DNA of 64,000 nt. Source: Theristus sp. LFF4_11. Lineage: Eukaryota; Nematoda; Chromadorea; Monhysterida; Xyalidae. How positions within the stretch are numbered: position 1 is the first letter of the stretch; each line of letters begins with the position of its first letter. The notes beneath the pieces are model-generated. The model was not told where the DNA came from and searched no databases. It was given only the letters and a program-made list of their open reading frames with translations. The translations under genes and the position numbers were made by a program. Below, one piece after another: positions 1 through 11,959 of the stretch. Where the stretch lies: positions 62,001-126,000 of the forward strand of contig JASANC010002108.1 of NCBI GenBank assembly GCA_030248135.1, written 5' to 3'.

Positions 1-329
1 ATTGATCAGATTGGACACGCGTATTGCGCTCACACAGCCAATCATCTCAAGTGAGAGAACAGCTGAAACTTGACAAAAGACTATTCGATTGTCCTGTCCT
101 CCGGGTCGTCTTCAATCTGGCGAATAAAAAAAACAAGGACCTACCCTAACTACCGTGGCGTTCTCATCAACGGCAACTGCGATCAACCTCAACAGCAACC
201 GTAACAATATAAACAAACAAGACAAGAAGACGAAAACTCACCACAAATCGCCAGCAATGTTTGCAACTTTCGAGCTGTCAAATTGCACCAACAAATGGAA
301 CGTTGAACTCGGTGTGACGACGAGTTCAT
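1..329 (-). CDS. nicastrin copy 0, 5' end only (runs off the left edge)
   Basis: This is the 5' end of a third nicastrin copy in the tandem array, transcribed leftwards out of the window. Exon 1 is 242-329, starting at the ATG complementary to 327-329 and ending in phase 1 before a GTGAG donor. Exon 2 begins at 62 after a CAG acceptor and is cut by the window edge. It encodes the same signal-peptide region as the two copies to the right. It could be the parent gene with an intact C-terminus, which would lie outside the window; that is inference. Confidence 0.7.
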
Positions 330-429
330 TTTTCTGCGGTTGTTGCTGTTGCTGTTTTTTTTTGTTTGGCCTAGAGTTCGAAAAAAAGTGAAAATACCGA
401 TTTTTTAAATTAATTTAAAAAAATTCCAA

Positions 430-905
430 AATGCGGGGGGGGGGGGCGGAGGATTGGGCGGTAGAGAGGGTGGTTGAACAAAAATCAAAAAAAATTTTTT
501 AATGTGATTCAAATAACAAAAATGCCGATTTTTTTTTAATTCGAAAATTTTCCTCTAACATAGTTGTTCCAGACAGGGGTCGAGCCCGATTTTTGGCGAA
601 TCCGAGGGGGGGGGGTCCGCCCAAATTTGGGGGGGGGTCGTCCCGGGTGGGGGGGGTCGACTTGGTTGGGGGGGGGCTCCCGAGCGAGACCGAAAATTCT
701 AGGGGGGGGGGGTCCGAGCGAGACCGAAAATTCTAGGGGGGGGGGGTCGGACCAAATTTTTTTCTTGACGATGACATTGTCTGGGCAAAAAAATGGCTAG
801 TAGGGGTCGATTTGGTTGGGGGGGGGTCCCGAGCGAGACCGAAAATTCTAGGGGGGGGGTCGGACCAAAAGTTGTTGAATAAAAGTGCTAGAAACCACAG
901 CATCC
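430..905. repeat. G-run minisatellite, left unit
   Basis: Runs of 7-11 G alternate with the short core GAGCGAGACCGAAAATTCTA and with GGTCCGCCCAAATTTGG. The array is repeated in the neighbouring unit at about 6,455-6,885. No coding exon of nicastrin is recognised in it, and it occupies the place where the missing C-terminal exons would be expected. Confidence 0.8.
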
Positions 906-2204
906 AGTCAAGGCCTCTCTCTAGTCACACATTTTGCTTTGATTTTCGTTCGGGTCGGGACATCTGAAACAAAGCTAAACGAACGAGACACGCTGCACGG
1001 GTGAGACTTGATATTGAAGTACAGTATTGAAAACATTGACGTACAAAGTGGCAAATGTATAACAAAGTGGTACATATACAAAAAAACATACAATATATAT
1101 TGAGATACAAACAAATTCAGCAAAAAGTCACCGTTGTCCTGAGCACGACTCGTTTCTCGGCCAAGCGCTCCCCGTTCGTTATCCACAAACGCTGCTTTGA
1201 ACAAGCCGTTAGCAACCGCTGTGATACCATCGATCGTCTGTTTTATGTCTGAATCGCTGTACTGAGCCACCGTGTCCACGTTTCTGTTGTAGTAGCTGAC
1301 AAAACAAAAAATGAAGCTGAAGAAAGTTTCATCATTTACTTGCAGCTTAGAGACGGTACGGTCATGGCCGACTTGTTGTTGTTTTCCGGATGGCTAGTGA
1401 ACTCACATCAGCTCATAACATTGCGCCGAGAGCTGCAAGGCAGTCATGTGGCTGCTTTTCCTGCGAACCCCGCGACAAATGGTACGCGTTTAGCGCCGCT
1501 GTGAGGGAGCACCTGCCAGGATACCAAGGAGCTCAGCATCCAACGGACGCACGCACCATCACTCCCCACTTTTCGTGGTGCCGCGGTCTTCATGTACCGC
1601 AGGCAAAACCGCAAAACAGCCTCCAACAGTGGCGGACTCGCGGTCTCAAAAGCGACCGCCAACAAAGTTCCATCATGATTTCAGGGAACTGACTAACATT
1701 TGAATGTGGCGCGCTGATTACCAAATTTGTGAATTTGATTGAACATTTTCAACACGTTCCCCTTTCCTCTAGCGCTTCAGAAAAAATCATAGAAGAGAAG
1801 ATGCGGTTATTGAGAACCGTAAATTGGGGGTTAAACCAAAATCGCAGACACAAAAAATAGAAAAATTCAGCAACCAACCGTGTGCGATATTCATCTTTAT
1901 ACACGCAGTGAGCAGCGCATGCGAGATGTTTCGTTGATCCTTCAGGAATGTTTGCAGCGACGACGGCGGCAGAATAGCACCGCTCGAGGCAGGGTCGGCC
2001 GTCCAGGAAAGTGCCACGGAGTCAGCTTGCATCGAGCTGTTCAACGTTGATGTGATCTTGGTGATCTGAAATTGATTTTTTTCATTTTCAACTGAAACGA
2101 ATCACACAGTCGATTTCAATATTATAGGCAATGCGCTAATTTGTTGGTGACCAGTGACCGCGTGATGCATGCATTCTCTGAAGACCAGGCATAGAAATAG
2201 ACTG

Positions 2205-2668
2205 TACCGTATTACCTCTAATAAACCCCCAGGGGGGTTTATTTCTTCAGCGACTTCTGGGGGTGGGGGTTTATTTTGGGGGGGGGGGGTTTATTTTGGG
2301 GGGGGGGGGTTTATTTGGAAACCATTGTTAGGGGTGGGCAAAATGGCAAAAATACCTTCCATGGCAGGAGCGGGAAGTCGCAGAAACTTCTACTTTTCAC
2401 AGAGATTTCCTTTTGTAACAGCCTTTTGTAATGAAATTACCACTAACTCATCCCTTTGGGGCCTTTGGTAGCACAATTTCACCAATGTCACTGCATTCAG
2501 CCACTGAATTCGCTAGGTATGTGTTTCAAACAGGTTTCTAATAAACCCCCATGGGGGTTTATTTTTGGGGGGGGGATTATTTGGAAACTTGTCAAGGGGG
2601 TGGGGGTTTATTTTTGGGGGGGGTTTAATTTTTTGGGGGGGGGGGGGTTTAATAGAGGTAATACGGTA
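2205..2668. mobile_element. MITE with CCGTATTACC termini and TA target duplication (copy in nicastrin unit 1)
   Basis: The 460-bp core 2,207-2,666 starts CCGTATTACCTCTAATAAAC and ends in the inverted match (AGAGGTAATACGG), with TA on each side. The homologous place in the other tandem unit, at 8,216-8,217, holds a single TA, so both filled and empty sites are visible. Next to both termini are long G or C runs. There is no transposase frame. TA duplication is the habit of Tc1/mariner-type elements. A second copy lies at 27,297-27,758. Confidence 0.92.
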
Positions 2669-5449
2669 TTTTGAATTCTGCAATCTACACTGCAACCAAC
2701 CACCCATATGGAACTGCAACGAAACTTGCCCCGATATGCCGTAAAACCCCGACCTGTCTGTGACTCAACTAAGCGCGCGAATCTCAAATGCACCAACCCA
2801 ACCCACAAAAACAGCTTAACAAAAGATTTCAAAATATAAATCATCCTTTCTCTGATCAAAAATCAATAACAAGCATAAACGCTCACCGCGGCGCCGGACG
2901 CCTGATACGCCTGTCCGTCAACGTGCACAAAGTACTGCACATTGGCATTCTGGCCAATCAACGGGAAGCCGAGTTGATTCAGCTCAATAATGTGCGCGAA
3001 ATGCGACAGTTGCACGAACGGTGAGTGCGATGGAAACGCACCGCGCTTAATGTCGTATAGAAAGCGAGACGAGCCAATGTAGTCGAAGGACTCCTGGAAT
3101 CGTGGTCACCTTGAGAGTGAGTGCTGGCTTCAATTCAATGTTGATCTTGATCGTTTATGTCATTATCAACACGCATATGATAAGTGACGTTTGAATCTGG
3201 CGGGCGAATTCTTTCAAACCGACCAATACAGACTGTATTCGACAAAAAAGTTGTGAAAATCAAAAATCAAATCAATTGTTATGTGTAAAAAAGTGAAATC
3301 ACAACGCCAGAAAAATCGTTGAGCTGTCCATCAGATTCGACCAAACAGCTCGATACACGCCATCCAATCACCACACACCATCACAAACGGTTGCAGTGCA
3401 GCAACCAAAAACAACAACAAGTAAAAAAACTAACACCGCTGAAAACACGATCATCAAGCGGCGTTTAGTGCGATGAGCTTTTTGCACCAGTAAATCATCG
3501 TACTTGTGCAGCGTCTTCAGAAGGGCGACCAAAGTCAGCAGACCCTTGAGCGCGTTTTCCGAGCCCGGCGAACGATTGGCGAACATTGAAAAGCTATCCA
3601 TCTGAATATGTAAAGAAAAAATACTTGAGAATTTAGTTTTTGTGTCATTTGTTTATGGGATTTGCATGTTGTTTCTGTGCAGACGATTTATGCTGGCATT
3701 AACGCTTCACACAGAAATATAGTCCAATGGCTGACCCTTGTGATAAACATCAAAATCGAGTTTTCTTCCAGCGATTCTGTCGAGTCAAACGGAGAATTGG
3801 CAGCACAATCGTTTTATCGCCGATCGGGTCACAGTGCGCTGGAATTGTTGCTTGAGTTTGCGATTCCGCTTGAAACCGAAATTCATTATTGCTCAAATTT
3901 ACCAAAAATTCAAGCAAAACGGGTCATTTCAGGACAGAAATTGACCTATTTCATGCCTTCGAAGACAAAGTTTTTCAAATAGATAGCTGGCTAAAAATTT
4001 TCAGATAGATAATAGTTAGGCCCAAAAACTCTTCAGAGATAAATTCAATTTTTTTGCCATCCTCCAGATCCAGAACAGCTATGCTTGCGTCCCTGAAATG
4101 CGAACTTGGCAATTTGAAAACGTCCACATCAAGCAAACAACTAAATAATCCTATTCTCTCCATGTTTGCAGAAACGCAACGAGCTGCAGAACCAAAAAAC
4201 GGCAATATCTACGCATCCGACATTGCATCCCCATAACATCCGACAGCGGCCCTACACTGCGTGATGGTGGAGAGTCCCGAGAACAGATTGTTTCTTCTGA
4301 TGCACGTTTCGCTGTCCTTGCCAGCCGCCATGAACTGACGCAGTTGCGCCGCGCAGAACGGCGCCGACGACGACGACGACCGCTTCGCTTTGTTGTAACG
4401 CTCAAAACACTGAAAGTCACATGAGGGATGTTGATCGCATTTTCACTTTTCACACTGAAACACACCAAAGAATTCGGAATTCAGACTCGCAGATTGGCTG
4501 CACCAATAAAACAACAAACAAATCAACCGGCAAAACGAGAGGTAAATGAAAATCACTCCCACAAACGTGCTTGGCAAATACACCAAATTGGTTTTGGTTC
4601 TGCCTGCGACTCAGTGCGTTTCAAGATGCACAAACGAAATAAATTCCTTGAGGACCGGTGAGCCGGTCGTACTTCGGGGACTCGGATCACTTGATCAATT
4701 TTAATTCCAGCTTCAAGCACAAAGCTGCATTCATGCACGCAATGAATCGCAGAACTATAAAAAGAGACAATACTACACTTGAATACAAACCCCGGACTCA
4801 CAGTTTCTTTGATCACTCGAATGTCCGTCTCATTACTGATCAACGCAACCGCTTTCGGCCAGTCTTGAAAACGTGAGCCCCACCCTTGTCGGTTCCATTT
4901 GCCCGACGGAGCGCAGTGATCGTCGCGTGTTTCGTATAAACCTGGGACGTGGTAAAATACAGTCTATCACCAACCAGCACCAACCAATCAGCTGATTGCA
5001 CAGCATATCATATAGAAATTGACTGCATTGATAAAATTCGAATCGGAATCGAATAAGGTCGATTGACTGCGAAACTGCATTAGGTATGCTGTGACTGCTG
5101 TGTGCGAAACTTCACATCATGAATTGCTGATGAAACTGCTAAATCGAAAGATTCAAAGAATCTAACTTGATACAGCATTGGGGCAGGAAAAATCTTCGGA
5201 AACACCCAGAGAAGCAGTGGACTGCGCTTTCATGTCATACAACACCATGACGCCCACAATGTGCTCGCTGCGACGGAGCCGGCTCATGATATTCCTGAAA
5301 AGAACGGTTTCAAGGCAAATCATACTGACGTCACGAGACCTCCTGACGTGATGTCACGTGCCATGCTCACGTCAGATTGAACGGGCCTTTACTTGTGAAA
5401 CTTGCATCAAAACTAGATCAGCCAAACGATAGATGGTCTGCAAAATCAG

Positions 5450-5607
5450 TATGGGGAATTAGCGGATTGGTTGGGGTTACGGTATGCATGTTTTCTATCC
5501 TGTGCAACCCAAACTCCGCACCCACAGCAATTTCTGCACAGAAAAAGCATGCATACCGTAACTCCTAACCAATCAGCTGATTCCCCATAATTTAGAGTTC
5601 GACTGTA
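5450..5607. mobile_element. palindromic MITE (CAATCAGCTGATTG family) inside nicastrin copy 1
   Basis: Two arms (TATGGGGAATTAGCGGATTGG and its diverged inverse ending ATTCCCCATAATTTAGAG) flank a short centre with ATGCATG. The element lies in the intron between exons 4 and 3. The same element sits in copy 2 at about 10,989-11,145, so it predates the duplication. Confidence 0.65.
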
Positions 5608-6454
5608 TGTATGCCCCCCTTGCCTTACTCATTTGCGAGCAAGCTCCAGTCGATCACGGCGACATATGGCGCTAGCCCGTACTGATCGTCTGCTAAATTT
5701 CGAACGTCGTTTTCAGTCTGCGCCACGTACACCTTGCCAACATCGCCGCTTTGTGAGGCTGAGGCAAAATGTGGAGTGCGTTGTTGGGTTGTTATGGTCG
5801 GAACTTTCAAGACAAAGAAGAAACTGACACAAAAAACGTGCCGCTTGCAAATCACAATGAGACTCAAATCAAATTAAAAAAGAATTCGACCAGAAGAAAG
5901 AAGCCTGACTGAATTTTTAACAAAGCTAAAACTGAAAAAAACAAACAAAAACAACTGACTTTGGCAACCGAACTGATGAGTTCCATTGAGAATGCGAAAA
6001 CACATGCTCTCCGCATCTAGCGGCACATTGATCAGATTGGACACGCGTATTGCGCTCACACAGCCAATCATCTCAAGTGAGAGAACAGCTGAAACTTGAC
6101 AAAAGACTATTCGATTGTCCTGTCCTCCGGGTCGTCTTCAATCTGGCGAATAAAAAACAAGGACCTACCCTAACTACCGTGAGTTTCATCAGCGGCAACT
6201 GCGATCAACCTCAACAGCAACCGTAACAATATAAACAAACAAGACAAGAAGACGAAAACTCACCACAAATCGCCAGCAATGTTTGCAACTTTCGAGCTGT
6301 CAAATTGCACCAACAAATGGAACGTTGAACTCGGTGTGACGACGAGTTCATTTTTCTGCGGTTGTTGCTGTTGCTGTTTTTTTTTGTTTTGGCCTAGAGT
6401 TCGAAAAAAAAGTGAAAATACCGATTTTTTAAATTAATTTAAAAAATTCCAAAA

Positions 6455-6885
6455 TGCGGGGGGGGGGGGGCGGAGGATTGGGCTTTAGATAGGGTGGTTG
6501 AACAAAAATCAAAAAAAATTTTTTAAAGTGATTAAAATAACAAAAATGCCGATTTTTTTTTAATTCGAAAATTTTCCTCTAACATAGTTGTTCCAGACAG
6601 GGGTCGAGCCCGATTTTTGGCAGAATCCGAGAGGGGGGTCCGCCCAAATTTGGGGGGGGGTCGTCCCGGGTGGGGGGTCGACTTGGTTGGGGGGGGGGGC
6701 TCCCGAGCGAGACCGAAAATTCTGAGGGGGGTCCGAGAGCGAGACCGAAAATTCTAGGGGGGGGGGTCCGATTGCATTTTCTTGACGATGACATTGTCTG
6801 GGCAAATGGTTAGTAGGGGTCGATTTGGTTGGGGGGGGGTCCCGGCGAGACCGAAATTCTGGGGGGGGGGTCGGACCAAAAGTTG
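6455..6885. repeat. G-run minisatellite, right unit
   Basis: Second copy of the poly-G array described at 430-905, with different G-run lengths, as expected for slippage after duplication. Open frames across it, rich in Pro and Gly, are artefacts of the repeats. Confidence 0.8.
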
Positions 6886-7195
6886 TTGAATAAAAGTGCT
6901 AGAAACCACAGCATCCAGTCAAGGCCTCTCTCTAGTCACACATTTTGCTTTGATTTTCGTTCGGGTCGGGACATCTGAAAGCTAAACGAACGAGACACGC
7001 TGCACGGGTGAGACTTGATATTGAAGTACAGTATTGAAAACATTGACGTACAAAGTGGTAAATGTATAACAAAGTGGTACATATACAAAAAAACATAAAA
7101 TATATATTGAGATACAAAACAAATTCAGCAAAAAAGTCACCGTTGTCCTGAGCACGACTCGTTTCTCGGCCAAGCGCTCCCCGTTCGTTATCCAC

Positions 7196-10100
7196 TGAAA
7201 CGCTGCTTTGAACAAGCCGTTAGCAACCGCTGTGATACCATCGATCGTCTGTTTTATGTCTGAATCGCTGTACTGAGCCACCGTGTCCGCGAAACTGTTG
7301 TAGTAGCTGACAAAACAAAAAAATGAAGCTGAAGAAAGTTTCATCATTTACTTTTGACTTAGAGACGGTACGGTCATGGCCGACTTGTTGTTGTTTTCCG
7401 GATGGCTAGTGAACTCACATCAGCTCATAACATTGCGCCGAGAGCTGCAAGGCAGTCATGTGGCTGCTTTTCCTGCGAACCCCGCGACAAATGGTACGCG
7501 TTTAGCGCCGCTGTGAGGGAGCACCTGCCAGGATACCAAGGAGCTCAGCATCCAACGGACGCATGCACCATCACTCCCCACTTTTCGTGGTGCCGCGGTC
7601 TTCATGTACCGCAGGCAAAACCGCAAAACAGCATCCAACAGTGGCGGACTCGCGGTCTCAAAGCGACCGCCAACAAAGTTCCATCATGATTTCAGGGAAC
7701 TGACTAACATTTGAATGTGGCGCGCTGATTACCAAATTTGTGAATTTGATTGAACATTTTCAACACGTTCCCCTTTCCTCTAGCGCTTCAGAAAAAAAAT
7801 CATAGAAGAGAAGATGCGGTTATTGAGAACCGTAAATTGGGGTTAAACCAAAATCGCAGACACAAAAAATAGAAAAAATTCAGCAACCAACCGTGTGCGA
7901 TATTCATCTTTATACGCAGTGAGCAGCGCATGCGAGATGTTTCGTTGATCCTTCAGGAATGTTTGCAGCGACGACGGCGGCAGAATAGCACCGCTCGAGG
8001 CAGGGTCGGCCGCCCAGGAAAGTGCCACGGAGTCAGCTTGCATCGAGCTGTTCAACGTTGATGTGATCTTGGTGATCTGAAATTGATTTTTTTCATTTTC
8101 AACTGAAACGAATCACACAGTCGATTTCAATATTATAGGCAATGCGCTAATTTGTTGGTGACCAGTGACCGCGTGATGCATGCATTCTCTGAAGACCAGG
8201 CATAGAAATAGACTGTATTTTGAATTCTGCAATCTACACTGCAACCAACCACCCATATGGAACTGCAACGAAACTTGCCCCGATATGCCGTAAAACCCCG
8301 ACCTGTCTGTGACTCAACTAAGCGCGCGAATCTCAAATGCACCAACCCAACCCACAAAAACAGCTTAACAAAAGATTTCAAAATATAAATCATCCTTTCT
8401 CTGATCAAAAATCAATAACAAGCATAAACGCTCACCGCGGCGCCGGACGCCTGATACGCCTGTCCGTCAACGTGCACAAAGTACTGCACATTGGCATTCT
8501 GGCCAATCAACGGGAAGCCGAGTTGATTCAGCTCAATAATGTGCGCGAAATGCGACAGTTGCACGAACGGTGAGTGCGATGGAAACGCACCGCGCTTAAT
8601 GTCGTATAGAAAGCGAGACGAGCCAATGTAGTCGAAGGACTCCTGGAATCGTGGTCACCTTGAGTGAGTGCTGGCTTCAATTCAATGTTGATCTTGATCG
8701 TTTATGTCATTATCAACACGCATATGATAAGTGACGTTTGAATCTGGCGGGCGAATTCTTTCAAACCGACCAATACAGACTGTATTCGACAAAAGTTGTG
8801 AAAATCAAAAATCAAATCAATTGTTGTGTGTAAAAAAGTGAAATCACAACGCCAGAAAAATCGTTGAGCTGTCCATCAGATTCGACCAAACAGCTCGATA
8901 CACGCCATCCAATCACCACACCATCACAAACGGTTGCAGTGCAGCAACCAAAAACAACAACAAGTAAAAAAACTAACACCGCTGAAAAACACGATCATCA
9001 AGCGGCGTTTAGTGCGATGAGCTTTTTGCACCAGTAAATCATCGTACTTGTGCAGCGTCTTCAGAAGGGCGACCAAAGTCAGCAGACCCGTGAGCGCGTT
9101 TTCGGAGCCCGGCGAACGATTGGCGAACATTGAAAAGCTATCCATCTGAATATGTAAAGAAAAAATACTTGAGAATTTAGTTTTTGTGTCATTTGTTTAT
9201 GGGATTTGCATGTTGTTTCTGTGCAGACGATTTATGCTGGCATTAACGCTTCACACAGAAATATAGTCCAATGGCTGACCCTTGTGATAAACATCAAAAT
9301 CGAGTTTTCTTCCAGCGATTCTGTCGAGTCAAACGGAGGAATTGGCAGCACAATCGTTTTATCGCCGATCGGGTCACAGTGCGCTGGAATTGTTGCTTGA
9401 GTTTGCGATTCCGCTTGAAACCGAAATTCATTATTGCTCAAATTTACCAAAAATTCAAGCAAAACGGGTCATTTCAGGACAGAAATTGACCTATTTCATG
9501 CCTTCGAAGACAAAGTTTTTCAAATAGATAGCTGGCTAAAAAATTTTCAGATAGATAATAGTTAGGCCCAAAAACTCTTCAGAGATAAATTCAATTTTTT
9601 TGCCATCCTCCAGATCCAGAACAGCTATGCTTGCGTCCCTGAAATGCGAACTTGGCAATTTGAAAACGTCCACATCAAGCAAACAACTAAATAATCCTAT
9701 TCTCTCCATGTTTGCAGAAACGCAACGAGCTGCAGAACCAAAAAACGGCAATATTCACGCATCCGACATTGCATCCCCATAACATCCGACAGCGGCCCTA
9801 CACTGCGTGATGGTGGAGAGTCCCGAGAACAGATTGTTTCTTCTGATGCACGTTTCGCTGTCCTTGCCAGCCGCCATGAACTGACGCAGTTGCGCCGCGC
9901 AGAACGGCGCCGACGACGACGACGACCGCTTCGCTTTGTTGTAACGCTCAAAACACTGAAAGTCACATGAGGGATGTTGATCGCATTTTCACTTTTCACA
10001 CTGAAACACACCAAAGAATTCGGAATTCAGACTCGCAGATTGGCTGCACCAATAAAACAACAAACAAATCAACCGGCAAAACGAGAGTTAAATGAAAATC

Positions 10101-11908
10101 ACTCCCACAAACGTGCTTGGCAAATACACCAAATTGGTTTTGGTTCTGCCTGCGACTCAGTGCGTTTCAAGATGCACAAACGAAATAAATTCCTTGAGGA
10201 CCGGTGAGCCGGTCGTATTTCGGGGACTCGGATCACTTGATCAATTTTAATTCCAGCTTCAAGCACAAAGCTGCATTCATGCACGCAATGAATCGCAGAA
10301 CTATAAAAAGAGACAATACTACACTTGAATACAAACCCCGGACTCACAGTTTCTTTGATCACTCGAATGTCCGTCTCATTACTGATCAACGCAACCGCTT
10401 TCGGCCAGTCTTGAAAACGTGAGCCCCACCCTTGTCGGTTCCATTTGCCCGACGGAGCGCAGTGATCGTCGCGTGTTTCGTATAAACCTGCGTGGTAAAA
10501 TACAGTCTGTCACCAACCAGCACCAACCAATCAGCTGATTGCATAGCATATCATATAGAAATTGACTGCATTGATAAAATTCGAATCGGAATCGAATAAG
10601 GTCGATTGACTGCGAAACTGCATTAGGTATGCTGTGACTGCTGTGTGCGAAAATTCACATCATGAATTGCTGATGAAACCGCTAAATCGAAAGATTCAAA
10701 GAATCTAACTTGACACAGGATTGGGGCAGGAAAAATCTTCGGAAACACCCAGAGAAGCAGTGGACTGCGCTTTCATGTCATACAACACCATGACGCCCAC
10801 AATGTGCTCGCTGCGACGGAGCCGGCTCATGATATTCCTGAAAAGAACGGTTTCAAGGCAGTTCATACTGACGTCACGAGACCTCCTGACGTGATGTGAC
10901 GTGCCAAGCTTACGTCAGATTGAACGGGCCTTTACTTGTGAAACTTGCATCAAAACTAGATCAGCCAAACGATAGATGGTCTGCAAAATCTATGGGGAAT
11001 TAGCGGATTGGTTGGGGTTACGGTATGCATGTTTTCTATTCTGTGCAACCCAAACTCCGCACCCACAGCAATTTCTGCACAGAAAAAGCATGCATACCGC
11101 AATCCTAACCAATCAGCTGATTCCCCATAATTTAGAGTTCGACTGTATGTATGCCCCCCTTGCCTTACTCATTTGCGAGCAAGCTCCAGTCGATCACGGC
11201 GACATATGGCGCTAGCCCATACTGATCGTCTGCTAAATTTCGAACGTCGTTTTCAGTCTGCGCCACGTACACCTTGCCAACATCGCCGCTTTGTGAGGCT
11301 GAGGCAAAATGTGGAGTGTGTTGTTGGGTTGTTATGGTCGGAACTTTCAAGACAAAGAAGAAACGGACACAAAAACGTGCCGCTTGCAAATCACAATGAG
11401 ACTCAAATCAAATTAAAAAAGAATTCGACCAGAAGAAAGAAGCCTGACTGAATTTTTAACAAAGCTAAAACTGAAAAAACAAACAAAAACAACTGACTTT
11501 GGCAACCGAACTGATGAGTTCCATTGAGAATGCGAAAACACATGCTCTCCGCATCTAGCGGCACATTGATCAGATTGGACACGCGTATTGCGCTCACACA
11601 GCCAATCATCTCAAGTGAGAGAAAAGCTGAAACTTGACAAAAGACTATTCGATTGTCCTGTCCTCCGGGAGTCCGGGTCGTCTTCAATCTGGCGAATAAA
11701 AAAACAAGGACCTACCCTAACTACCGTATGCCTGTGGCGTTCTCATCAACGGCAACTGCGATCAACCTCAACACCAACCGTAACAATATAAACAAACAAG
11801 ACAAGAAGACGAAAACTCACCACAAATCGCCAGCAATGTTTGCAACTTTCGAGCTGTCAAATTGCACCAACAAATAGAACGTTGAACTCGGTGTGACGAC
11901 GAGTTCAT
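7196..11908 (-). CDS. nicastrin copy 2, open through 11 exons but lacking the C-terminus
   Basis: Exons on the minus strand are 11821-11908, 11498-11626, 11169-11298, 10710-10837, 10348-10487, 9802-9955, 9280-9383, 8978-9145, 8436-8642, 7916-8076 and 7196-7306. All splice phases agree, giving about 506 residues. The start is the ATG at 11,906-11,908, and a hydrophobic signal-like stretch follows (LQTLLAIC, continued in exon 2). Nicastrin hallmarks appear in order: GTHQFGCQ, DHCAPSGKWN, NETDIRVIKE, ETCIRRNNLFSG, HCDPIGD, NRSPGSENAL, VFFSG joined to ESFDYIGSS, and LPPSSLQTFL. The Glu just before FDYIGSS, implicated in substrate recruitment in nicastrins, is present. Human nicastrin is about 709 residues; the last ~200, including the transmembrane helix, are not found before the next unit starts. 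It may be expressed in truncated form or be a recent duplicate on its way to decay. Confidence 0.85.
10989..11145. mobile_element. palindromic MITE inside nicastrin copy 2
   Basis: Counterpart of the element at 5,450-5,607, in the same intron of the neighbouring unit, with a few base differences. It ends with TAGAGTTCGACTGTA, the terminal sequence shared by family members at 26,511 and elsewhere. Confidence 0.65.
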
Positions 11909-11959
11909 TTTTCTGCGGTTGTTGCTGTTTTTGTTGCTTGTTTTTTTTGTTTGGCCTAG

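Larger units (their letters stand above)
1185..6351 (-). pseudogene. nicastrin copy 1, frameshifted and C-terminally truncated
   Basis: Nicastrin is the large glycoprotein subunit of gamma-secretase that binds substrate ectodomains. Eleven exons are recognisable on the minus strand: 6264-6351, 5960-6088, 5629-5758, 5167-5294, 4802-4941, 4256-4409, 3736-3838, 3435-3601, 2887-3093, 1905-2065 and about 1185-1295. Compared with copy 2, exon 7 is 103 nt instead of 104 and exon 8 is 167 nt instead of 168. Each has lost one base, giving two frameshifts. Exon 11 also differs (FYNRNVDTV in place of YYNSFADTV). The DYIGSS signature remains in exon 9. No C-terminal membrane exon is visible. Intron between exons 10 and 9 carries a TA-flanked transposon absent from copy 2. 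Called a pseudogene from the two frameshifts; sequencing error in homopolymers is the alternative. Confidence 0.8.

Noticed and set aside
564..800. Gly-rich and Pro-rich frames across the G-run arrays
   Set aside because: Direct translation of poly-G minisatellites; the frames shift between the two units.
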